A stretch of 64,000 bases of DNA from Acidimicrobiia bacterium (GCA_016871175.1 VFZL01000016.1:36757-100756), one strand, 5' to 3'; numbered from the stretch's first letter, positions 37,185 to 48,406 are shown. Program-made: numbers and translations. Notes: a model not told the origin generated them from the letters alone.

Positions 37185-37724
37185 TCACTTCGCGCCGGTC
37201 TTGCCGGCTTTCTTCTTCAGCACTTCGCCCGTGTACCGGACGCCCTTCTGCTTGTACGGATCCGGCTTGCGCAGCCGCCGGATGTTCGCGGCCACTTGGC
37301 CCACCAACTGCCGATCCACACCGGTCACGGTCAAGTGAGTCTGCTTGTCGATCGCGATGTCGATACCGGGCGGCACGTCGAACACCACCGCGTGCGAATA
37401 GCCGAGGGCGAACACCACCTGCTTTCCCTTGAGCTCAGCGCGGTAGCCGACGCCGACGATATCGAGCTCTCTCTTGAACCCCTCGGTGACACCGGCCACG
37501 GCGTTGGCCACGAGACTGCGCGCCAGCCCGTGGTACTTGCCCAAGTCCGGATCATCCGACGTGGTCTTGGCCACCAGATGACCGTCGGACATTTCGAACG
37601 TGATGCCGGGTGGACAGGCCTGCTGAAGCTTGCCCTTGGGCCCCTGCACCTCGACGGCGTTCGGCTGGATCTTGACCGAAACGCCCTTAGGAAGCGAGAT
37701 GGGTTTCTTTCCGATTCGAGACAT
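37185..37724 (-). CDS. rplF: 50S ribosomal protein L6
   Basis: 179 residues from the ATG at 37724 ([15 protein letters not shown]), four bases after the rpsH stop; ten further in-frame codons upstream fall inside rpsH. C-terminal '[24 protein letters not shown]' is characteristic. Confidence 0.97.
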   Translation of the reverse strand: MSRIGKKPISLPKGVSVKIQPNAVEVQGPKGKLQQACPPGITFEMSDGHLVAKTTSDDPDLGKYHGLARSLVANAVAGVTEGFKRELDIVGVGYRAELKGKQVVFALGYSHAVVFDVPPGIDIAIDKQTHLTVTGVDRQLVGQVAANIRRLRKPDPYKQKGVRYTGEVLKKKAGKTGAK

Positions 37725-37728
37725 ACGG

Positions 37729-38139
37729 TCACCAGATGTTGCAGAGCACTTCACCGCCGACGCCGGCCTTGACGGCCGCGCGCCCAGTCATCACGCCGCG
37801 CGAGGTCGTCAAGATGCTCGTTCCCAGCCCAGCCAGCACCTGCGGGACATCGTCGCGACCGAAGTACACCCGTCGACCTGGACGACTGATGCGTTGCACC
37901 CCGGTAATCAGACGTTCGCCGCGAGGCCCGTACTTCAGGAAGAGCCGCAGCGTCTTGACGGTCGAGGGTTTCGCCGCGGTCGAGTCTTCGACGAGCTTGA
38001 ATCCGGAGATGTACCCCTCGTCCTGCAGGATCTTGGCGATGTCCGCCTTGATGCGAGACGCGGGCATGTCCACGCGTGTGTGCTTCGCCGTCACGGCATT
38101 CCGAATCCGCGTGAGCATGTCGGCAATTGGATCGGTCAT
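37729..38139 (-). CDS. rpsH: 30S ribosomal protein S8
   Basis: 136 residues; '[26 protein letters not shown]' at the start and '[25 protein letters not shown]' at the end. In E. coli S8 is the repressor of the spc operon; the 117-bp spacer before it here is unusual within this tight cluster. Confidence 0.97.
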   Translation of the reverse strand: MTDPIADMLTRIRNAVTAKHTRVDMPASRIKADIAKILQDEGYISGFKLVEDSTAAKPSTVKTLRLFLKYGPRGERLITGVQRISRPGRRVYFGRDDVPQVLAGLGTSILTTSRGVMTGRAAVKAGVGGEVLCNIW

Positions 38140-38256
38140 AACTCGAAAATCCTCAGTCAGTCGTCAATCGTCGTGCCAGCTGGTCCACCGCGCGTTGCCT
38201 GCCAAGGTCCCCAGCCGCTCGAGCGGGGCCCGCGTCACGTCATTCGCGCCAATGGA
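38140..38256. repeat. rpsN-rpsH spacer with CGTCAAT-type repeat
   Basis: 117 bp with no gene. Contains CAGTCAGTCGTCAATCGTCG, close to the words at 16600 and 26745. A CGAGCGGGGCCCGCG block is also present but is not one of the four hairpin repeats found elsewhere in this operon. Confidence 0.45.
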
Positions 38257-38442
38257 CTACCAGCTCGACTTCGTGACTCCAGTGACATCCCCCTCGAGTG
38301 CCAGCTTCCGGAAGCACAGGCGGCACAAGGCGAACTTCCGCATGTATGCGCGCGGGCGCCCACACAGGTGGCACCGGTTGCGCAGGCGAATCTTGAACTT
38401 CGGCTTCTTCTGTTCCTTGGCGATCTTGGCGGTTGTGGCCAT
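38257..38442 (-). CDS. rpsN: 30S ribosomal protein S14, zinc type
   Basis: 61 residues with C24-x2-C27 and C40-x2-C43, the zinc-binding short form ('[27 protein letters not shown]'). Between rplE and rpsH as expected. Confidence 0.97.
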   Translation of the reverse strand: MATTAKIAKEQKKPKFKIRLRNRCHLCGRPRAYMRKFALCRLCFRKLALEGDVTGVTKSSW

Positions 38443-38460
38443 GTCTACTCCGGCGCGTCC

Positions 38461-39003
38461 CTAAGACTGGCGGAACGGCATGCCGATGAACTGCAGCAGC
38501 TTCCGCGCTTCCTCATCGGTCTTCGCGGTCGTCACGACCGAGACATTCATGCCTCGAGCCTTGTCGACCTTCATGTAGTCGATCTCCGGAAAGATCAACT
38601 GATCCCGGAGGCCGAGCGTGTAATTCCCGCGCCCGTCGAACCCACGCGTCGGCACGCCCTTGAAGTCGCGCACGCGCGGCAACGCGATGCTCATGAGCCG
38701 ATCGAGGAACTCCCACATCCGCTCACCGCGAAGCGTCACCGAGGTGCCCACCGGCATCCCCTTGCGCAGCTTGAACGCGGCGATCGACTTCTTCGCGCGT
38801 CGCACGATCGGCTTCTGGCCCGTGATCTTGCCGAGCTCGTCCGCGCCGGTCTCCACGATCTTGGCGTTGCCCGTGGCTTCACCCAAGCCCATGTTGACGA
38901 CGACCTTCTGGAGGCGAGGCACGGCCATCACGTTCCTGTAGCCGAACTCCTTCGTCAAGGCGGGAACGGCTTCCCTCTGATAGCGCTCTTTCACCCGATT
39001 CAT
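38461..39003 (-). CDS. rplE: 50S ribosomal protein L5
   Basis: 180 residues from the ATG at 39003, which overlaps the rplX stop (ATGA). '[16 protein letters not shown]', '[15 protein letters not shown]' and '[25 protein letters not shown]' are diagnostic. 5S-rRNA-binding. Confidence 0.97.
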   Translation of the reverse strand: MNRVKERYQREAVPALTKEFGYRNVMAVPRLQKVVVNMGLGEATGNAKIVETGADELGKITGQKPIVRRAKKSIAAFKLRKGMPVGTSVTLRGERMWEFLDRLMSIALPRVRDFKGVPTRGFDGRGNYTLGLRDQLIFPEIDYMKVDKARGMNVSVVTTAKTDEEARKLLQFIGMPFRQS

Positions 39004-39332
39004 TTGTCGACGACCCCTTCGCACTTCCGGCAGATGCGGACCTTCCTGCCATCGCCGAGAATCTTGTGGCCGATCCGAGTCTGCGCTCCGCACTCCGGGC
39101 ACACCAACTGGACGTTCGACGCGTGCAGCGACGACTCGCGCTCGACGATCCCGCCCTTGATGTTGCGCTGCGGATTCGGCCTCGTGTGCCGCTTGATGAC
39201 GTTGGCGCCTTCGACGATCAGCCGGTTGCGATCGGGATCGACCTTGAGCACGCGACCGCGCTTCCCGCGGTCCTTGCCCGTGATGACGAGCACGTTGTCG
39301 TTCTTGCGAATGGGGGTGGCTAGACGCGACAT
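39000..39332 (-). CDS. rplX: 50S ribosomal protein L24
   Basis: 110 residues; KOW motif '[22 protein letters not shown]', then a CPECG / CRKC zinc-ribbon-like pair near the C-terminus. Assembly initiator of the 50S subunit. Confidence 0.97.
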   Translation of the reverse strand: MSRLATPIRKNDNVLVITGKDRGKRGRVLKVDPDRNRLIVEGANVIKRHTRPNPQRNIKGGIVERESSLHASNVQLVCPECGAQTRIGHKILGDGRKVRICRKCEGVVDK

Positions 39333-39342
39333 GATCGTTCCC

Positions 39343-39711
39343 TTACAACACTTCCGGCGCGAGCGAGATAATCTTCATGAAGCGGCGCTCGCGCAGCTCG
39401 CGCGCCACGGGCCCGAACACGCGCGTGCCAATCGGCTCGCCCTGATCGTTGATGAGGACGGCCGCGTTGCGGTCGAACCGGATATAGCTGCCATCGCGTC
39501 GGCGCTGCTCCTTCACCATCCGCACGATCACCGCTTTCACGACCTGACCTTTCTTCACATTCGACTCGGGCGTCGCTTCCTTGACCGACGCGGTGACGAT
39601 GTCGCCGAGCCGTGCATACCGCCCTGTCGATCCGCCGATCGGATTGATGATCGCGATCTTGCGGGCGCCGGAGTTGTCGGCGACGTCGAGAATCGATCGC
39701 ATCTGAATCAT
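39343..39711 (-). CDS. rplN: 50S ribosomal protein L14
   Basis: 122 residues, standard; '[18 protein letters not shown]' and '[28 protein letters not shown]'. Ten bases before rplX. Confidence 0.97.
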   Translation of the reverse strand: MIQMRSILDVADNSGARKIAIINPIGGSTGRYARLGDIVTASVKEATPESNVKKGQVVKAVIVRMVKEQRRRDGSYIRFDRNAAVLINDQGEPIGTRVFGPVARELRERRFMKIISLAPEVL

Positions 39712-39738
39712 GGGTGCTCTCCGTCTTCAACCCAGCGG

Positions 39739-39993
39739 CTAGACCGCCGACGCCTGCCGCACCACGCGTTTGAGGGACCAGCGCTTGCGACGGCTCATCG
39801 GCCGCGTCTCGACAATCTCGACGGTGTCGCCGATCTTGGCGGTGTTCTCATCGTCGTGCACCATGAACTTGGATGTGCGCCGCTCGGTCTTCCCGTAGAG
39901 GCCATGGCGCACCTGCCATTCGACCGCGACCACGATGCTCTTCTGCATCTTGTTGCTGACGACGATGCCGAGCTTTTCCGATTTCTGAGCCAT
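39739..39993 (-). CDS. rpsQ: 30S ribosomal protein S17
   Basis: 84 residues; '[27 protein letters not shown]' and '[29 protein letters not shown]'. Its leader carries one copy of the hairpin repeat. Confidence 0.96.
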   Translation of the reverse strand: MAQKSEKLGIVVSNKMQKSIVVAVEWQVRHGLYGKTERRTSKFMVHDDENTAKIGDTVEIVETRPMSRRKRWSLKRVVRQASAV

Positions 39994-40004
39994 AGATCCG
40001 TCTC

Positions 40005-40110
40005 TGCTAACGCTTCTTTGCCCTGGCCGCGGGACCCCACCCTCGCGGCGAACCGACGATGACGCTCGTGCTCGGATCTCCAGGTCCTCGCACGCGCGTG
40101 GACGCAGGCG
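40005..40110 (-). repeat. Ribosomal-operon hairpin repeat, copy D (rpmC-rpsQ spacer)
   Basis: Most diverged of four copies. It keeps the order seen in the others: CCGCG..CCCCACCC..CGCGG hairpin, GCGAACCGAC, GATGACGCT, CTCGGATCT, GGTCCTCG. It lies 12-120 nt upstream of the rpsQ start, hairpin side nearest the gene. Confidence 0.65.
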
Positions 40111-40296
40111 CTACCGCTTCATCCTGAGAACCGTCTTGATGCGCGCGAGATCACGGCGAACGGTGCGCAGCTTGTCGGGTGCCTCGAGCTGGCCCATCGA
40201 TTTCTGAATCCGCATCCGGAACAGTTGATCGGTCAGCTCACGTTCACGCGCGCCGAGCTCGTCGGCACCCAGATCACGCAACTCCGACGCCTTCAT
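40111..40296 (-). CDS. rpmC: 50S ribosomal protein L29
   Basis: 61 residues; '[31 protein letters not shown]' is typical. Its ATG overlaps the rplP stop by 4 bp. Confidence 0.95.
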   Translation of the reverse strand: MKASELRDLGADELGARERELTDQLFRMRIQKSMGQLEAPDKLRTVRRDLARIKTVLRMKR

Positions 40297-40718
40297 GACA
40301 CCTTCTCCTCGGCGAACCGCACGGCAAATCTCGTCATCATCGGCAGCTTCGCCGCGGCCCGCTTCATCGCGTCACGCGCCTCCGTCTCCGTGACGCCTTC
40401 CATCTCAAAGAGCACGCGCCCCGGCCGAATGACGCACACCCACTCTTCCGGCGCACCCTTGCCTTTGCCCATGCGCGTCTCTTGCGGCTTCTTCGTGATG
40501 GGCTTGTCAGGGAAGACGCGCACCCAGATCTTGCCGCCACGCTTGATGAAGCGGGTCATCGCCACGCGCGCGGCCTCGATCTGCCTCGCCGTCAGCCAGC
40601 ACGGCTCCAGCGACTTCAACCCGTAGTCGCCGAAGGACACATCGGACCCGCGCCACGCCTTCCCTGCCATTCGTCCGCGCTGCTGCTTGCGGAACTTCAC
40701 CTTCTTCGGCATCAACAT
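40293..40718 (-). CDS. rplP: 50S ribosomal protein L16
   Basis: 141 residues; [19 protein letters not shown] at the start, '[32 protein letters not shown]' in the middle. Organises the A-site tRNA arm. Confidence 0.97.
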   Translation of the reverse strand: MLMPKKVKFRKQQRGRMAGKAWRGSDVSFGDYGLKSLEPCWLTARQIEAARVAMTRFIKRGGKIWVRVFPDKPITKKPQETRMGKGKGAPEEWVCVIRPGRVLFEMEGVTETEARDAMKRAAAKLPMMTRFAVRFAEEKVS

Positions 40719-40729
40719 GGTCGTGTCCC

Positions 40730-41422
40730 CTAAGGCCGACCGGGCGCCGGACGCCGTGGCGCTCGTTCCCGGTACTCCTCCTCACGGCCGCGCAGCGGCA
40801 CCAGACGCTCGCCCCTGTAGAGCCACACCTTGATGCCAATCTGGCCGTAGGTCGTATTCGCTTCCGCAAAGCCGTAGTCGATGTCCGCTCGCAGCGTCTG
40901 GAGCGGCAGCTGACCGTGCAGGTACCACTCGGACCGCGCAATCTCGGCGCCGTTCAACCGCCCGGATACACGGACCTTGATCCCGCGAGCGCCGAATCGC
41001 AGCGCGGACTCGACCGCTTTGCGCATCGCGCGGCGAAACGCCACGCGCTTCTCGAGCTGCATCGCGACCGACTCGGAGATGAGCTGGGCGTCGAGCTCCG
41101 GCTTCTGGATCTCTTGGATGTTGATGAAGACCTCTCGATTCGTGCGCTTCTGGATCTCCTGTTTCAGCTTGTCGACCTCGAGGCCCTTGCGCCCGATGAT
41201 GATGCCGGGACGCGAGGTGTAGATGTCGATCTTCAAGCGATTGACGGCGCGCTCGGTCTCGATCTTCGAGACGCCCGCGTGCGCGAATCGCTTCTTGAGG
41301 CTCTGGCGGAGATCCAGATCTTCATGGAGCAGCTTGGCGTAATCGCGATTCGAGTACCATCGCGATCGCCACGTCTTGTTGAACCCGAGCCGAAACCCAA
41401 ACGGGTGAACCTTCTGGCCCAC
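40730..41422 (-). CDS. rpsC: 30S ribosomal protein S3
   Basis: 230 residues from a GTG at 41422 ([14 protein letters not shown]), with GAGAGG seven bases upstream; an ATG 17 codons earlier lies in the repeat and gives non-homologous sequence. KH domain '[19 protein letters not shown]'. Arg/Pro-rich C-terminus. Confidence 0.95.
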   Translation of the reverse strand: MGQKVHPFGFRLGFNKTWRSRWYSNRDYAKLLHEDLDLRQSLKKRFAHAGVSKIETERAVNRLKIDIYTSRPGIIIGRKGLEVDKLKQEIQKRTNREVFINIQEIQKPELDAQLISESVAMQLEKRVAFRRAMRKAVESALRFGARGIKVRVSGRLNGAEIARSEWYLHGQLPLQTLRADIDYGFAEANTTYGQIGIKVWLYRGERLVPLRGREEEYRERAPRRPAPGRP

Positions 41423-41434
41423 TGTGAACCTCTC

Positions 41435-41497
41435 TTGCACTGGCGGCGGGGCCCCACGCCCGCCGCGAACCAACGCTGATGCCGCGGGCGCGCTCCC
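41435..41497 (-). repeat. Ribosomal-operon hairpin repeat, copy C (rplV-rpsC spacer)
   Basis: Contains GCACTGGCGGCGGGGCCCCA followed by CGCCCGCCGCGAACCAACGCTGATG, nearly identical to copy A over its hairpin half; the distal half is shortened. The hairpin arms GCGGCGGG/CCCGCCGC remain complementary. It ends 12 nt before the rpsC start. Confidence 0.75.
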
Positions 41498-41914
41498 CTA
41501 CCCGGCCCTCTTCTTGGCTCCGGCGCGAGGCCGACGCTTCGGGGCGTCGCCACCGACCGGCGCGATCTTCTCGGGTCGTTCCGCCACCTGCACCGTCAGG
41601 TGCGCGGTTCGCTTGAGGACGCGAAACGCGCGGCCCATCGGGGCCGGACGGACACGTTTTTGCGACGGCCCTTGATTCGCGTAGGCCGCGTGCACGAACA
41701 ACCGGTCGACGTCGCCGCTGAACCCGTCTTTCTGCTGGGCGTTCGCAATCGCCGAACGCAAGACCTTGGCGATGTCACCCGCAACCGATTTCTTCGTGAA
41801 CCGAAGGGTCGCGAGCGCGCGGTTGACATCCTTCCCGCGAATGAGCGCGAGAACCAAACCAGCCTTCTGCGCTGACGTCCGGACGAATCGGGCCGTGGCG
41901 CGCGCTTCAATCAT
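41498..41914 (-). CDS. rplV: 50S ribosomal protein L22
   Basis: 138 residues, about 25 longer than usual at the basic C-terminus ([13 protein letters not shown]). Core '[35 protein letters not shown]'. Lines the peptide exit tunnel. ATG overlaps the rpsS stop. Confidence 0.96.
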   Translation of the reverse strand: MIEARATARFVRTSAQKAGLVLALIRGKDVNRALATLRFTKKSVAGDIAKVLRSAIANAQQKDGFSGDVDRLFVHAAYANQGPSQKRVRPAPMGRAFRVLKRTAHLTVQVAERPEKIAPVGGDAPKRRPRAGAKKRAG

Positions 41915-42237
41915 GATGGGCTCCCCTTGCCGGCCGGCGCCGCCGGCGCTGGCGCAGCAGAGGCCGCCTTCTCAGCAACCTTGGCCGAGTGCCCCTTGAA
42001 TTGGCGCGTCGGGGCAAACTCACCGAGCTTGTGACCGACCATGTTCTCAGTCACGTACACCGGGATGAATCTCCGCCCGTTGTGCACCGCGAGCGTGTGG
42101 CCCACCATCTCGGGAATCACAGTCGAGCGGCGCGACCACGTCTTGATGACTTTCTTTGCCGTCCCTCGATTCATCACCTCGACTTTCTCGAGCAGTGACG
42201 TATCGACAAACGGTCCCTTCTTCAGCGATCTACTCAT
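41911..42237 (-). CDS. rpsS: 30S ribosomal protein S19
   Basis: 108 residues; [19 protein letters not shown] and '[17 protein letters not shown]', then an Ala/Pro-rich tail of about 15 residues beyond the usual end. Confidence 0.97.
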   Translation of the reverse strand: MSRSLKKGPFVDTSLLEKVEVMNRGTAKKVIKTWSRRSTVIPEMVGHTLAVHNGRRFIPVYVTENMVGHKLGEFAPTRQFKGHSAKVAEKAASAAPAPAAPAGKGSPS

Positions 42238-42250
42238 AGATGTTCGCCCG

Positions 42251-43075
42251 CTATTTCTGCCGTCGCTGAACGATGAACTGATCGGTCACTTTGCGGTTCC
42301 TGGTCTTGTACCCCTTGGTGGGTAGCCCCCAGGGCGACACCGGGTGGCGGCCACCAGAGGTCTTACCTTCGCCGCCACCCAGCGGGTGATCGACGGGGTT
42401 CATCGCCACGCCTCGCACGTGGGGGCGCTTGCCAAGCCAGCGGCTCCGACCGGCTTTGCCAATGGAGACGTTCTCGTGATCGAGATTCCCGACCTGCCCG
42501 ATGGTCGCGTAGCAATCGATGTAGATCTTCCGGATCTCGCTCGACGGCATCTTCACGGAGGCGTAGTCCCCCTCCTTCGCCACGAGCTGAACCGACGAAC
42601 CGGCGCTGCGCGCAATCTGTCCACCCTTGCCGGGCTTGAGCTCCACGTTGTGAATCTGCGTGCCCAGCGGAATGTTGCGGAGCGGGAGCGCGTTGCCCGG
42701 GAGGATGTCCACGGTCGGACCGGCGACGATCGTGTCACCGACCTTCAAGCCAATCGGATGCAGGATGTAGCGCTTCTCACCGTCCGCGTACGTCAGCAGC
42801 GCAATGCGCGCCGTGCGGTTCGGATCGTACTCAATCGTCGTGACCTTTGCCGGAATGTCCCGCTTATCCCGCTTGAAGTCGATGATGCGGTACATCCGCT
42901 TGTGGCCGCCCCCGCGCCACCACGAGGTCAGCTCGCCGCGATTGTTGCGCCCACCCGATCGATGCAGCTTCTCGACGAGCGGCTTGTACGGCTCCGACGT
43001 CGTGAGTTCGTCGAACGTCTGAACGGTCTGAAACCGCTGACCGGGCGACGTCGGATTGTATTTTCGGATACCCAT
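42251..43075 (-). CDS. rplB: 50S ribosomal protein L2
   Basis: 274 residues; '[32 protein letters not shown]' and '[29 protein letters not shown]' with the conserved His of the peptidyl-transferase region. Four bases after rplW. Confidence 0.97.
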   Translation of the reverse strand: MGIRKYNPTSPGQRFQTVQTFDELTTSEPYKPLVEKLHRSGGRNNRGELTSWWRGGGHKRMYRIIDFKRDKRDIPAKVTTIEYDPNRTARIALLTYADGEKRYILHPIGLKVGDTIVAGPTVDILPGNALPLRNIPLGTQIHNVELKPGKGGQIARSAGSSVQLVAKEGDYASVKMPSSEIRKIYIDCYATIGQVGNLDHENVSIGKAGRSRWLGKRPHVRGVAMNPVDHPLGGGEGKTSGGRHPVSPWGLPTKGYKTRNRKVTDQFIVQRRQK

Positions 43076-43078
43076 CCC

Positions 43079-43369
43079 TTACGCCCCTTCCAAGAACTCG
43101 GGCAGCTTCTGGCCTTCGCGTAACGTGACGTAGGCCTTCTTCCAATCCGGCCGGCGACCGGCGTACCGACCCTGGCGCTTGATCTTGCCGTGTACGATGC
43201 TGGTCCGGATGCGATCGACCTTGGAGCCGAGGAGCTGCTCGATCGCTTGACGAATCTGGATCTTGTCGGCGTCGGCCGACACGTGGAACACGATCGTCCG
43301 GCCATCCTCGCGCTGGATGGACGTCTTCTCGGTGATGAGCGGTCGGCGGATCACATCCGTGAGCTTCAT
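43079..43369 (-). CDS. rplW: 50S ribosomal protein L23
   Basis: 96 residues from the ATG at 43369 ([17 protein letters not shown]), overlapping the rplD stop by 4 bp; upstream open frame lies in rplD. Docking site for trigger factor and SRP at the tunnel exit. Confidence 0.96.
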   Translation of the reverse strand: MKLTDVIRRPLITEKTSIQREDGRTIVFHVSADADKIQIRQAIEQLLGSKVDRIRTSIVHGKIKRQGRYAGRRPDWKKAYVTLREGQKLPEFLEGA

Positions 43370-43989
43370 ACCGCCAGGACCTCCTGAAGCTTCTCGATGG
43401 CGCCACGCGTGGCGACGACGCGATCGGCGTGCATGACCGCGCGCGCCGACACGCGCGAGCTCGGCACGCACGTCACGTTCGGCAAGTTGCGGAGCGACTT
43501 GGCGAGCTTGTCATCGGGGTGGATATCGATGACGAGGGCCTTGCCCGTCACGCCGAAGCCTCTCAGCAGGGCCGCCGCGGCCTTGGTCTTCACTTCCGTG
43601 ACACCCAAACCGTCGACGATGACGACTTGGCCGTCCTTCAGCTTCTGAGCCAGCGCCGCGCGCAGCGCGCCGAGCTCGACTTTCTTCGGCAACTGGTAGT
43701 CGTAGCTGCGAGGCTGCGGCCCGAAGACCGTGCCGCCTTTCCGCCACAGCGGATTGCGAATCTCGCCGACGCGCGCCCGACCGGTGCCTTTCTGGCGCCA
43801 CGGCTTCTTGCCCGAGCCGCTGACGAGGGCACGATTTTTCGTCGCGTGCGTGCCCTGCCGCTCCGACGCATTCGCGTGCACGACGGACTCCCAGATGAGC
43901 GACAGATTGATTCGCCCGCCGAACACCTCGTCGCGCAGCTCAACCGCGCCCACCTTCTGGTTCGAGTTATTGACGACGTCCACAGTCAT
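43366..43989 (-). CDS. rplD: 50S ribosomal protein L4
   Basis: 207 residues; '[46 protein letters not shown]' is the tunnel loop. In E. coli L4 represses the S10 operon, so the repeat in its own leader deserves notice. Confidence 0.97.
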   Translation of the reverse strand: MTVDVVNNSNQKVGAVELRDEVFGGRINLSLIWESVVHANASERQGTHATKNRALVSGSGKKPWRQKGTGRARVGEIRNPLWRKGGTVFGPQPRSYDYQLPKKVELGALRAALAQKLKDGQVVIVDGLGVTEVKTKAAAALLRGFGVTGKALVIDIHPDDKLAKSLRNLPNVTCVPSSRVSARAVMHADRVVATRGAIEKLQEVLAV

Positions 43990-43997
43990 TGGAGTTG

Positions 43998-44150
43998 TCT
44001 TCCCTACACCGGCGCTGGGGCCTCACCCCCAGGCGCGAACTGACGCTGATCCCTCGCTTCGGATTGGGTGTCCTCAACTCGAGATGGCCGTGGGGGCGTC
44101 GGGCCCCGCCGGTCCCACCCCGCCGACCTGCACCCACCGGCCTACCAGGC
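43998..44150 (-). repeat. Ribosomal-operon hairpin repeat, copy B (rplC-rplD spacer)
   Basis: CTACACCGGCGCTGGGG..CCTCACCCCCAGGCGCGAACTGACGCTGATCCCTCGCTTCGGATT..GTCCTC (given in pieces). Aligns with copy A along its length, and both end at ..GGCCTACC..GGC next to the upstream gene's stop. The stem is conserved through changed bases: GCGCTGGGG / CCCCAGGCGC. Confidence 0.8.
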
Positions 44151-44831
44151 TTACTTCTTCCCCTTCTTGGGCTTCTCGACCTGGGCCACCTTGATCCGCT
44201 TGGCCTTGATCGCCTTTCGTACCATCAGGTAGCCGCTCGGCGCGCCGGGGATGCCTCCCTCGACGACGAGCAGATGGTTGTCGGCGTCCACTCGCAGGAC
44301 CTTCAAGTTGTGCACGGTCGTCGTGGCACCGCCCATCCGGCCGCCTGCGCGCATTCCCTTGATCACGCGCGACGGGAACGACGACGCCCCGATCGAGCCA
44401 GGCGCACGATGAAACATCGAGCCGTGGGTTGCGGCGCCACCGCCGAAATGATGGCGCTTGACTACACCTTGGAACCCCTTGCCGCGGCCGGTGCCGATCA
44501 CATCGACCCGATCACCGTTGGCGAAGATATTCACCAGGACCTGGTCGCCCGCCTTCAGCGCGTCGCCACCCGGCGCAACCTTCACTTCCCGCCGGACCCG
44601 CGTCGGCGGCACGCCCGCCTTCTTGTAGTGCCCTGCCAAGGGCTTCCCGACCTTCGCCGGCGCCTCCTCAACGAGCCCGAGCTGCACCGCTTCGTAGCCG
44701 TCGGCTTGCGCGCTCTTCGCCTGGACGACGACACAAGGGCCCGCCTTGATCACCGTCGCGGGATGGATGGTCCCATCCGCGTCGAAGACCTGCGTCATAC
44801 CCACTTTTCTGCCGATGATCCCAGTCACCAT
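44151..44831 (-). CDS. rplC: 50S ribosomal protein L3
   Basis: 226 residues from the ATG at 44831 ([17 protein letters not shown]); 12 upstream codons fall in the repeat. '[36 protein letters not shown]' is the family signature. C-terminal Lys-rich tail. Confidence 0.96.
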   Translation of the reverse strand: MVTGIIGRKVGMTQVFDADGTIHPATVIKAGPCVVVQAKSAQADGYEAVQLGLVEEAPAKVGKPLAGHYKKAGVPPTRVRREVKVAPGGDALKAGDQVLVNIFANGDRVDVIGTGRGKGFQGVVKRHHFGGGAATHGSMFHRAPGSIGASSFPSRVIKGMRAGGRMGGATTTVHNLKVLRVDADNHLLVVEGGIPGAPSGYLMVRKAIKAKRIKVAQVEKPKKGKK

Positions 44832-44845
44832 GTCGATGTCTTTCT

Positions 44846-44968
44846 TACACTGGCGGCGGGGCCCCACCCCCGCCGCGAACTGACGCTGACCCCTCGCCTC
44901 GGATCTTCATGTCCTCGGCGCGGGATGGCCGCCGGCGCTCATGCACTGGCCTACCCGGCACGCCCGGC
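44846..44968 (-). repeat. Ribosomal-operon hairpin repeat, copy A (rpsJ-rplC spacer)
   Basis: Best copy. Hairpin GCGGCGGGG-cccca-CCCCGCCGC at 44853-44876, then GCGAACTGACGCTGAC, CCCTCGCCTCGGATCT, TGTCCTCG, GGGATGGCCG, and a distal GGCCTACCCGGC. Occupies the whole spacer, with its hairpin about 20-45 nt upstream of the rplC start. Confidence 0.85.
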
Positions 44969-45304
<336 letters not shown>

Positions 45305-45332
45305 GTGGTGTCAGACCTCTGCCCTTGCGTCC

Positions 45333-47441
45333 TTACTTTCCTTGCATCCGAGCGACGACTTCCTCGCTCACGTTCTGAGGCGCCGACTCGTAGCGGTCGA
45401 AGTGCATCGAGTACGACGCGCGCCCTTGCGTACGCGACCGGAGGTCAGTCGCGTAGCCGAACATCTCCGAGAGCGGAACCCGCGCCGCGATGATCTGTGT
45501 CCCGCCGCGATCCTCTTGCGACTGGATGTGTCCACGCCGGCTGGACAGGTTCCCCATGACGTCGCCCATGTGCTCCTTGGGCACCGTGACCTCGACGCGC
45601 ATGATGGGCTCGAGCAGCACGGGCCTGGCCTTCTTGGCGGCATCCTGAAATGCCATCGACCCGGCGATCTTGAACGCCATCTCCGACGAATCGACGTCGT
45701 GGTACGACCCGTCGTACAGCACCACCTTGACATCGTCGATTGGATAGCCGGCAAGCACGCCGCGCGTGAGGGCTTCCTTGATCCCTTCGTCGATCGGCTT
45801 GATGTACTCCTTGGGGATGACGCCTCCGACAATCTCGTTCTCGAACACGTACCCCGTACCCGGCTCGCCCGGATAGAGATGAATCTTCGCGTGCCCGTAC
45901 TGGCCTCGGCCGCCGGTCTGCTTCGCGTACTTCATCTCGCCATCGGCCGGGCGCGTCAGCGTTTCCTTGTACGCCACCTGCGGCTTCCCGACGAGCGCTT
46001 CGACACCGAACTCGCGCTTCAGCCGGTCGACGATGATCTCGAGGTGAAGCTCGCCCATGCCGCGAATGATCGTCTGACCCGTCTGCTGATCGGTGTTCAC
46101 CCGGAAGGTCGGATCCTCGGCCATCAGCTTCGACAGGCCTTGCCCCAGCTTCTCCTGGTCGGCCTTCGTCTTGGGCTCGATCGCGAGCGAGATCACCGGC
46201 TCTGGGAAGTCCATCGACTCGAGCACGATGGCGTGCTTCTCGTCACAAAGGGTGTCCCCCGTGCTGACGCTCTTCAGCCCGACGGCGGCCGCGATGTCGC
46301 CGGCGTACACCTCTTTGATCTCTTCACGCTTGTTCGCGTGCATCTTAAGGAGGCGGCCGATGCGTTCGCTGCGTTGCTTGGTGGCGTTGTAGACCGTGGA
46401 GCCTGACGTGAGGACGCCCGAGTAGACCCGGAAGAACGTGAGCTGACCGACGAATGGGTCGGTCATGATCTTGAAGGCCAACGCGCTGAAGGGTTGGTCG
46501 TCGGCGGCCTGCCGCTCGATCGGCGTGGCTTCCGCCTTGTTTGGATCGAGGCCTTGAATCGAGGGGATGTCGAGAGGCGAGGGCAGGTAGTCGACGACGG
46601 CATCCAGCAGGGGCTGCACGCCCTTGTTCTTGAACGCGGAACCGCAGATGACCGGCACGAAGGCCGCTTCACTCTTCGAGTGCACCGAACTGATGACGCG
46701 TTTCCGCAACGCCGCCTTGATCTCGTCTTCGGTGATCTCCTCACCGTGCAGATACTTCTCGAGGAGCTTGTCGTCAGACTCACTCACCTTTTCGATGAGC
46801 TGCTCGCGATAGTGCTGCACCTCGGCCTGCATGTCGGCCGGGATCTCCGACAAGATGTAATCGGCGCCCATCGTCTCGTCCTGGTACGTGATGGCCTTCA
46901 TCCGCACGAGGTCGACGACGCCCTTGAACTTGTCTTCGGCACCGATGGGGAGCTGAATCGCGACGGGATTGCCCTGCAGCTTGCTGATGATCTGATCGAA
47001 GGTCCGCTTGAAGTTCGCGCCGATGCGGTCCATCTTGTTCACAAAGCAGATACGTGGGACCCGGTACTTGTCCGCCTGGCGCCAGACAGTCTCGGACTGC
47101 GGCTCGACGCCCGCCACGGAATCGAACACGGCGACCGCGCCGTCGAGCACACGCAACGAGCGTTCGACTTCAGCCGTGAAGTCGACGTGCCCCGGTGTAT
47201 CGATGATATTGACGCGATGCTCCCGCCAGAAGCACGTCGTCGCCGCCGACGTGATCGTGATCCCTCGCTCCTGCTCCTGCTCCATCCAATCCATGACGGC
47301 GGTGCCTTCGTGCACCTCGCCGATCTTGTACGTGATCCCGGTGTAGAACAGGATCCGTTCCGTCGTGGTCGTCTTGCCGGCATCGATGTGCGCCATGATG
47401 CCGATGTTGCGGGTCCGCGCGAGTGATGTCTGGCGAGCCAT
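45333..47441 (-). CDS. fusA: Elongation factor G (canonical)
   Basis: 702 residues. G1 A17[12 protein letters not shown]2 '[10 protein letters not shown]', G3 'DTPGHVDF', G4 'NKMDR'. Domain IV '[21 protein letters not shown]' and C-terminal '[13 protein letters not shown]'. Catalyses ribosomal translocation. Compare the paralogue at 26843-28936, whose G1 and G4 motifs deviate. Confidence 0.98.
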   Translation of the reverse strand: MARQTSLARTRNIGIMAHIDAGKTTTTERILFYTGITYKIGEVHEGTAVMDWMEQEQERGITITSAATTCFWREHRVNIIDTPGHVDFTAEVERSLRVLDGAVAVFDSVAGVEPQSETVWRQADKYRVPRICFVNKMDRIGANFKRTFDQIISKLQGNPVAIQLPIGAEDKFKGVVDLVRMKAITYQDETMGADYILSEIPADMQAEVQHYREQLIEKVSESDDKLLEKYLHGEEITEDEIKAALRKRVISSVHSKSEAAFVPVICGSAFKNKGVQPLLDAVVDYLPSPLDIPSIQGLDPNKAEATPIERQAADDQPFSALAFKIMTDPFVGQLTFFRVYSGVLTSGSTVYNATKQRSERIGRLLKMHANKREEIKEVYAGDIAAAVGLKSVSTGDTLCDEKHAIVLESMDFPEPVISLAIEPKTKADQEKLGQGLSKLMAEDPTFRVNTDQQTGQTIIRGMGELHLEIIVDRLKREFGVEALVGKPQVAYKETLTRPADGEMKYAKQTGGRGQYGHAKIHLYPGEPGTGYVFENEIVGGVIPKEYIKPIDEGIKEALTRGVLAGYPIDDVKVVLYDGSYHDVDSSEMAFKIAGSMAFQDAAKKARPVLLEPIMRVEVTVPKEHMGDVMGNLSSRRGHIQSQEDRGGTQIIAARVPLSEMFGYATDLRSRTQGRASYSMHFDRYESAPQNVSEEVVARMQGK

Positions 47442-47452
47442 GGCTGCCTCAC

Positions 47453-47926
47453 TTACCAGCGATAGTGCGCAAACGCCTTGTTGGCCTCAGCCATCCGGTG
47501 GGTGTCTTCTCGCTTCTTGACCGCGCCGCCGCGGAGGTTGGCCGCGTCAAGCAGCTCGTTCGCCAACTTCTCTTGCATCGTCTTGCCATCGCCGCGCGAC
47601 GTCGCGTAGCCCACCAACCAACGGATGCTGAGCGACAACCGACGATTCGGATTGACCTCGACCGGCACCTGATAGTTCGAGCCGCCGACACGCCGCGACT
47701 TGACTTCGAGGCTCGGCTTCACGTTGTCGACGGCCTTCTTGAACACCTTGAGCGGATCGTCGCCGGTCTTGTCCTTGATGATGTCGAAGCTCTTGTACAG
47801 GATGCGTTCGGCCGTGCTCCGCTTGCCGTCGACCATCACGCAGTTGATGAACTTGCTGACCAACTGGCTGTCGTACAGCGGATCGGCGGGAACGTCGCGC
47901 TTCGGAATTTCTCGTCTACGTGGCAT
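47453..47926 (-). CDS. rpsG: 30S ribosomal protein S7
   Basis: 157 residues; '[42 protein letters not shown]' and '[16 protein letters not shown]'. Three bases after rpsL. Confidence 0.97.
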   Translation of the reverse strand: MPRRREIPKRDVPADPLYDSQLVSKFINCVMVDGKRSTAERILYKSFDIIKDKTGDDPLKVFKKAVDNVKPSLEVKSRRVGGSNYQVPVEVNPNRRLSLSIRWLVGYATSRGDGKTMQEKLANELLDAANLRGGAVKKREDTHRMAEANKAFAHYRW

Positions 47927-47929
47927 GGT

Positions 47930-48307
47930 CTAGGCCTTCTTCGGGCGCTTGGCACCGTACTTCGATCGCCCCTGCATCCGACCTTGCACGCCGACGGCGT
48001 CAAGCGTGCCGCGGACAACGTGATAGCGAACGCCGGGGAGATCCTTGACGCGGCCCCCGCGGATGAGGACGAGCGAGTGCTCCTGCAAGTTGTGGCCGAC
48101 GCCGGGAATGTAGGTCGTCACCTCGATGCCGTTCGTGAGGCGCACCCTGGCGACTTTTCGCAGCGCGGAGTTCGGCTTCTTCGGGGTCTGTGTGAACACG
48201 CGGACGCACACACCGCGCTTCTGCGGACTGTCTTGAAGGGCCGGACTCTTCGTCTTCGACACGATCTTCTTGCGACCCGCGCGCACTAATTGACTGATAG
48301 TCGGCAT
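47930..48307 (-). CDS. rpsL: 30S ribosomal protein S12
   Basis: 125 residues from the ATG at 48307 ([14 protein letters not shown]). '[22 protein letters not shown]' and '[19 protein letters not shown]' carry the decoding-site loops; wild-type Lys at the streptomycin positions. First gene of the super-cluster. Confidence 0.97.
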   Translation of the reverse strand: MPTISQLVRAGRKKIVSKTKSPALQDSPQKRGVCVRVFTQTPKKPNSALRKVARVRLTNGIEVTTYIPGVGHNLQEHSLVLIRGGRVKDLPGVRYHVVRGTLDAVGVQGRMQGRSKYGAKRPKKA

Positions 48308-48406
48308 ACGGACTGGCCCTTCGGCAATCTCCCACCCGTTCGCAACGAAAAAAGCCACGCCCACCTGCGACGTCAACGCGTCGGCCGAGGCGGGTGCCGC
48401 GATCGC

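Noticed and set aside
37630..40062. 810-codon open frame on the plus strand
   Set aside because: It is antisense to rplF-rpsQ, which are certain; long antisense frames are expected in GC-rich coding sequence and the product resembles no protein.
40005..44968. CRISPR-like interpretation of the four ribosomal-operon repeats
   Set aside because: Copies are separated by whole genes, vary in length and lie in leader regions; there is no spacer periodicity and no cas gene.
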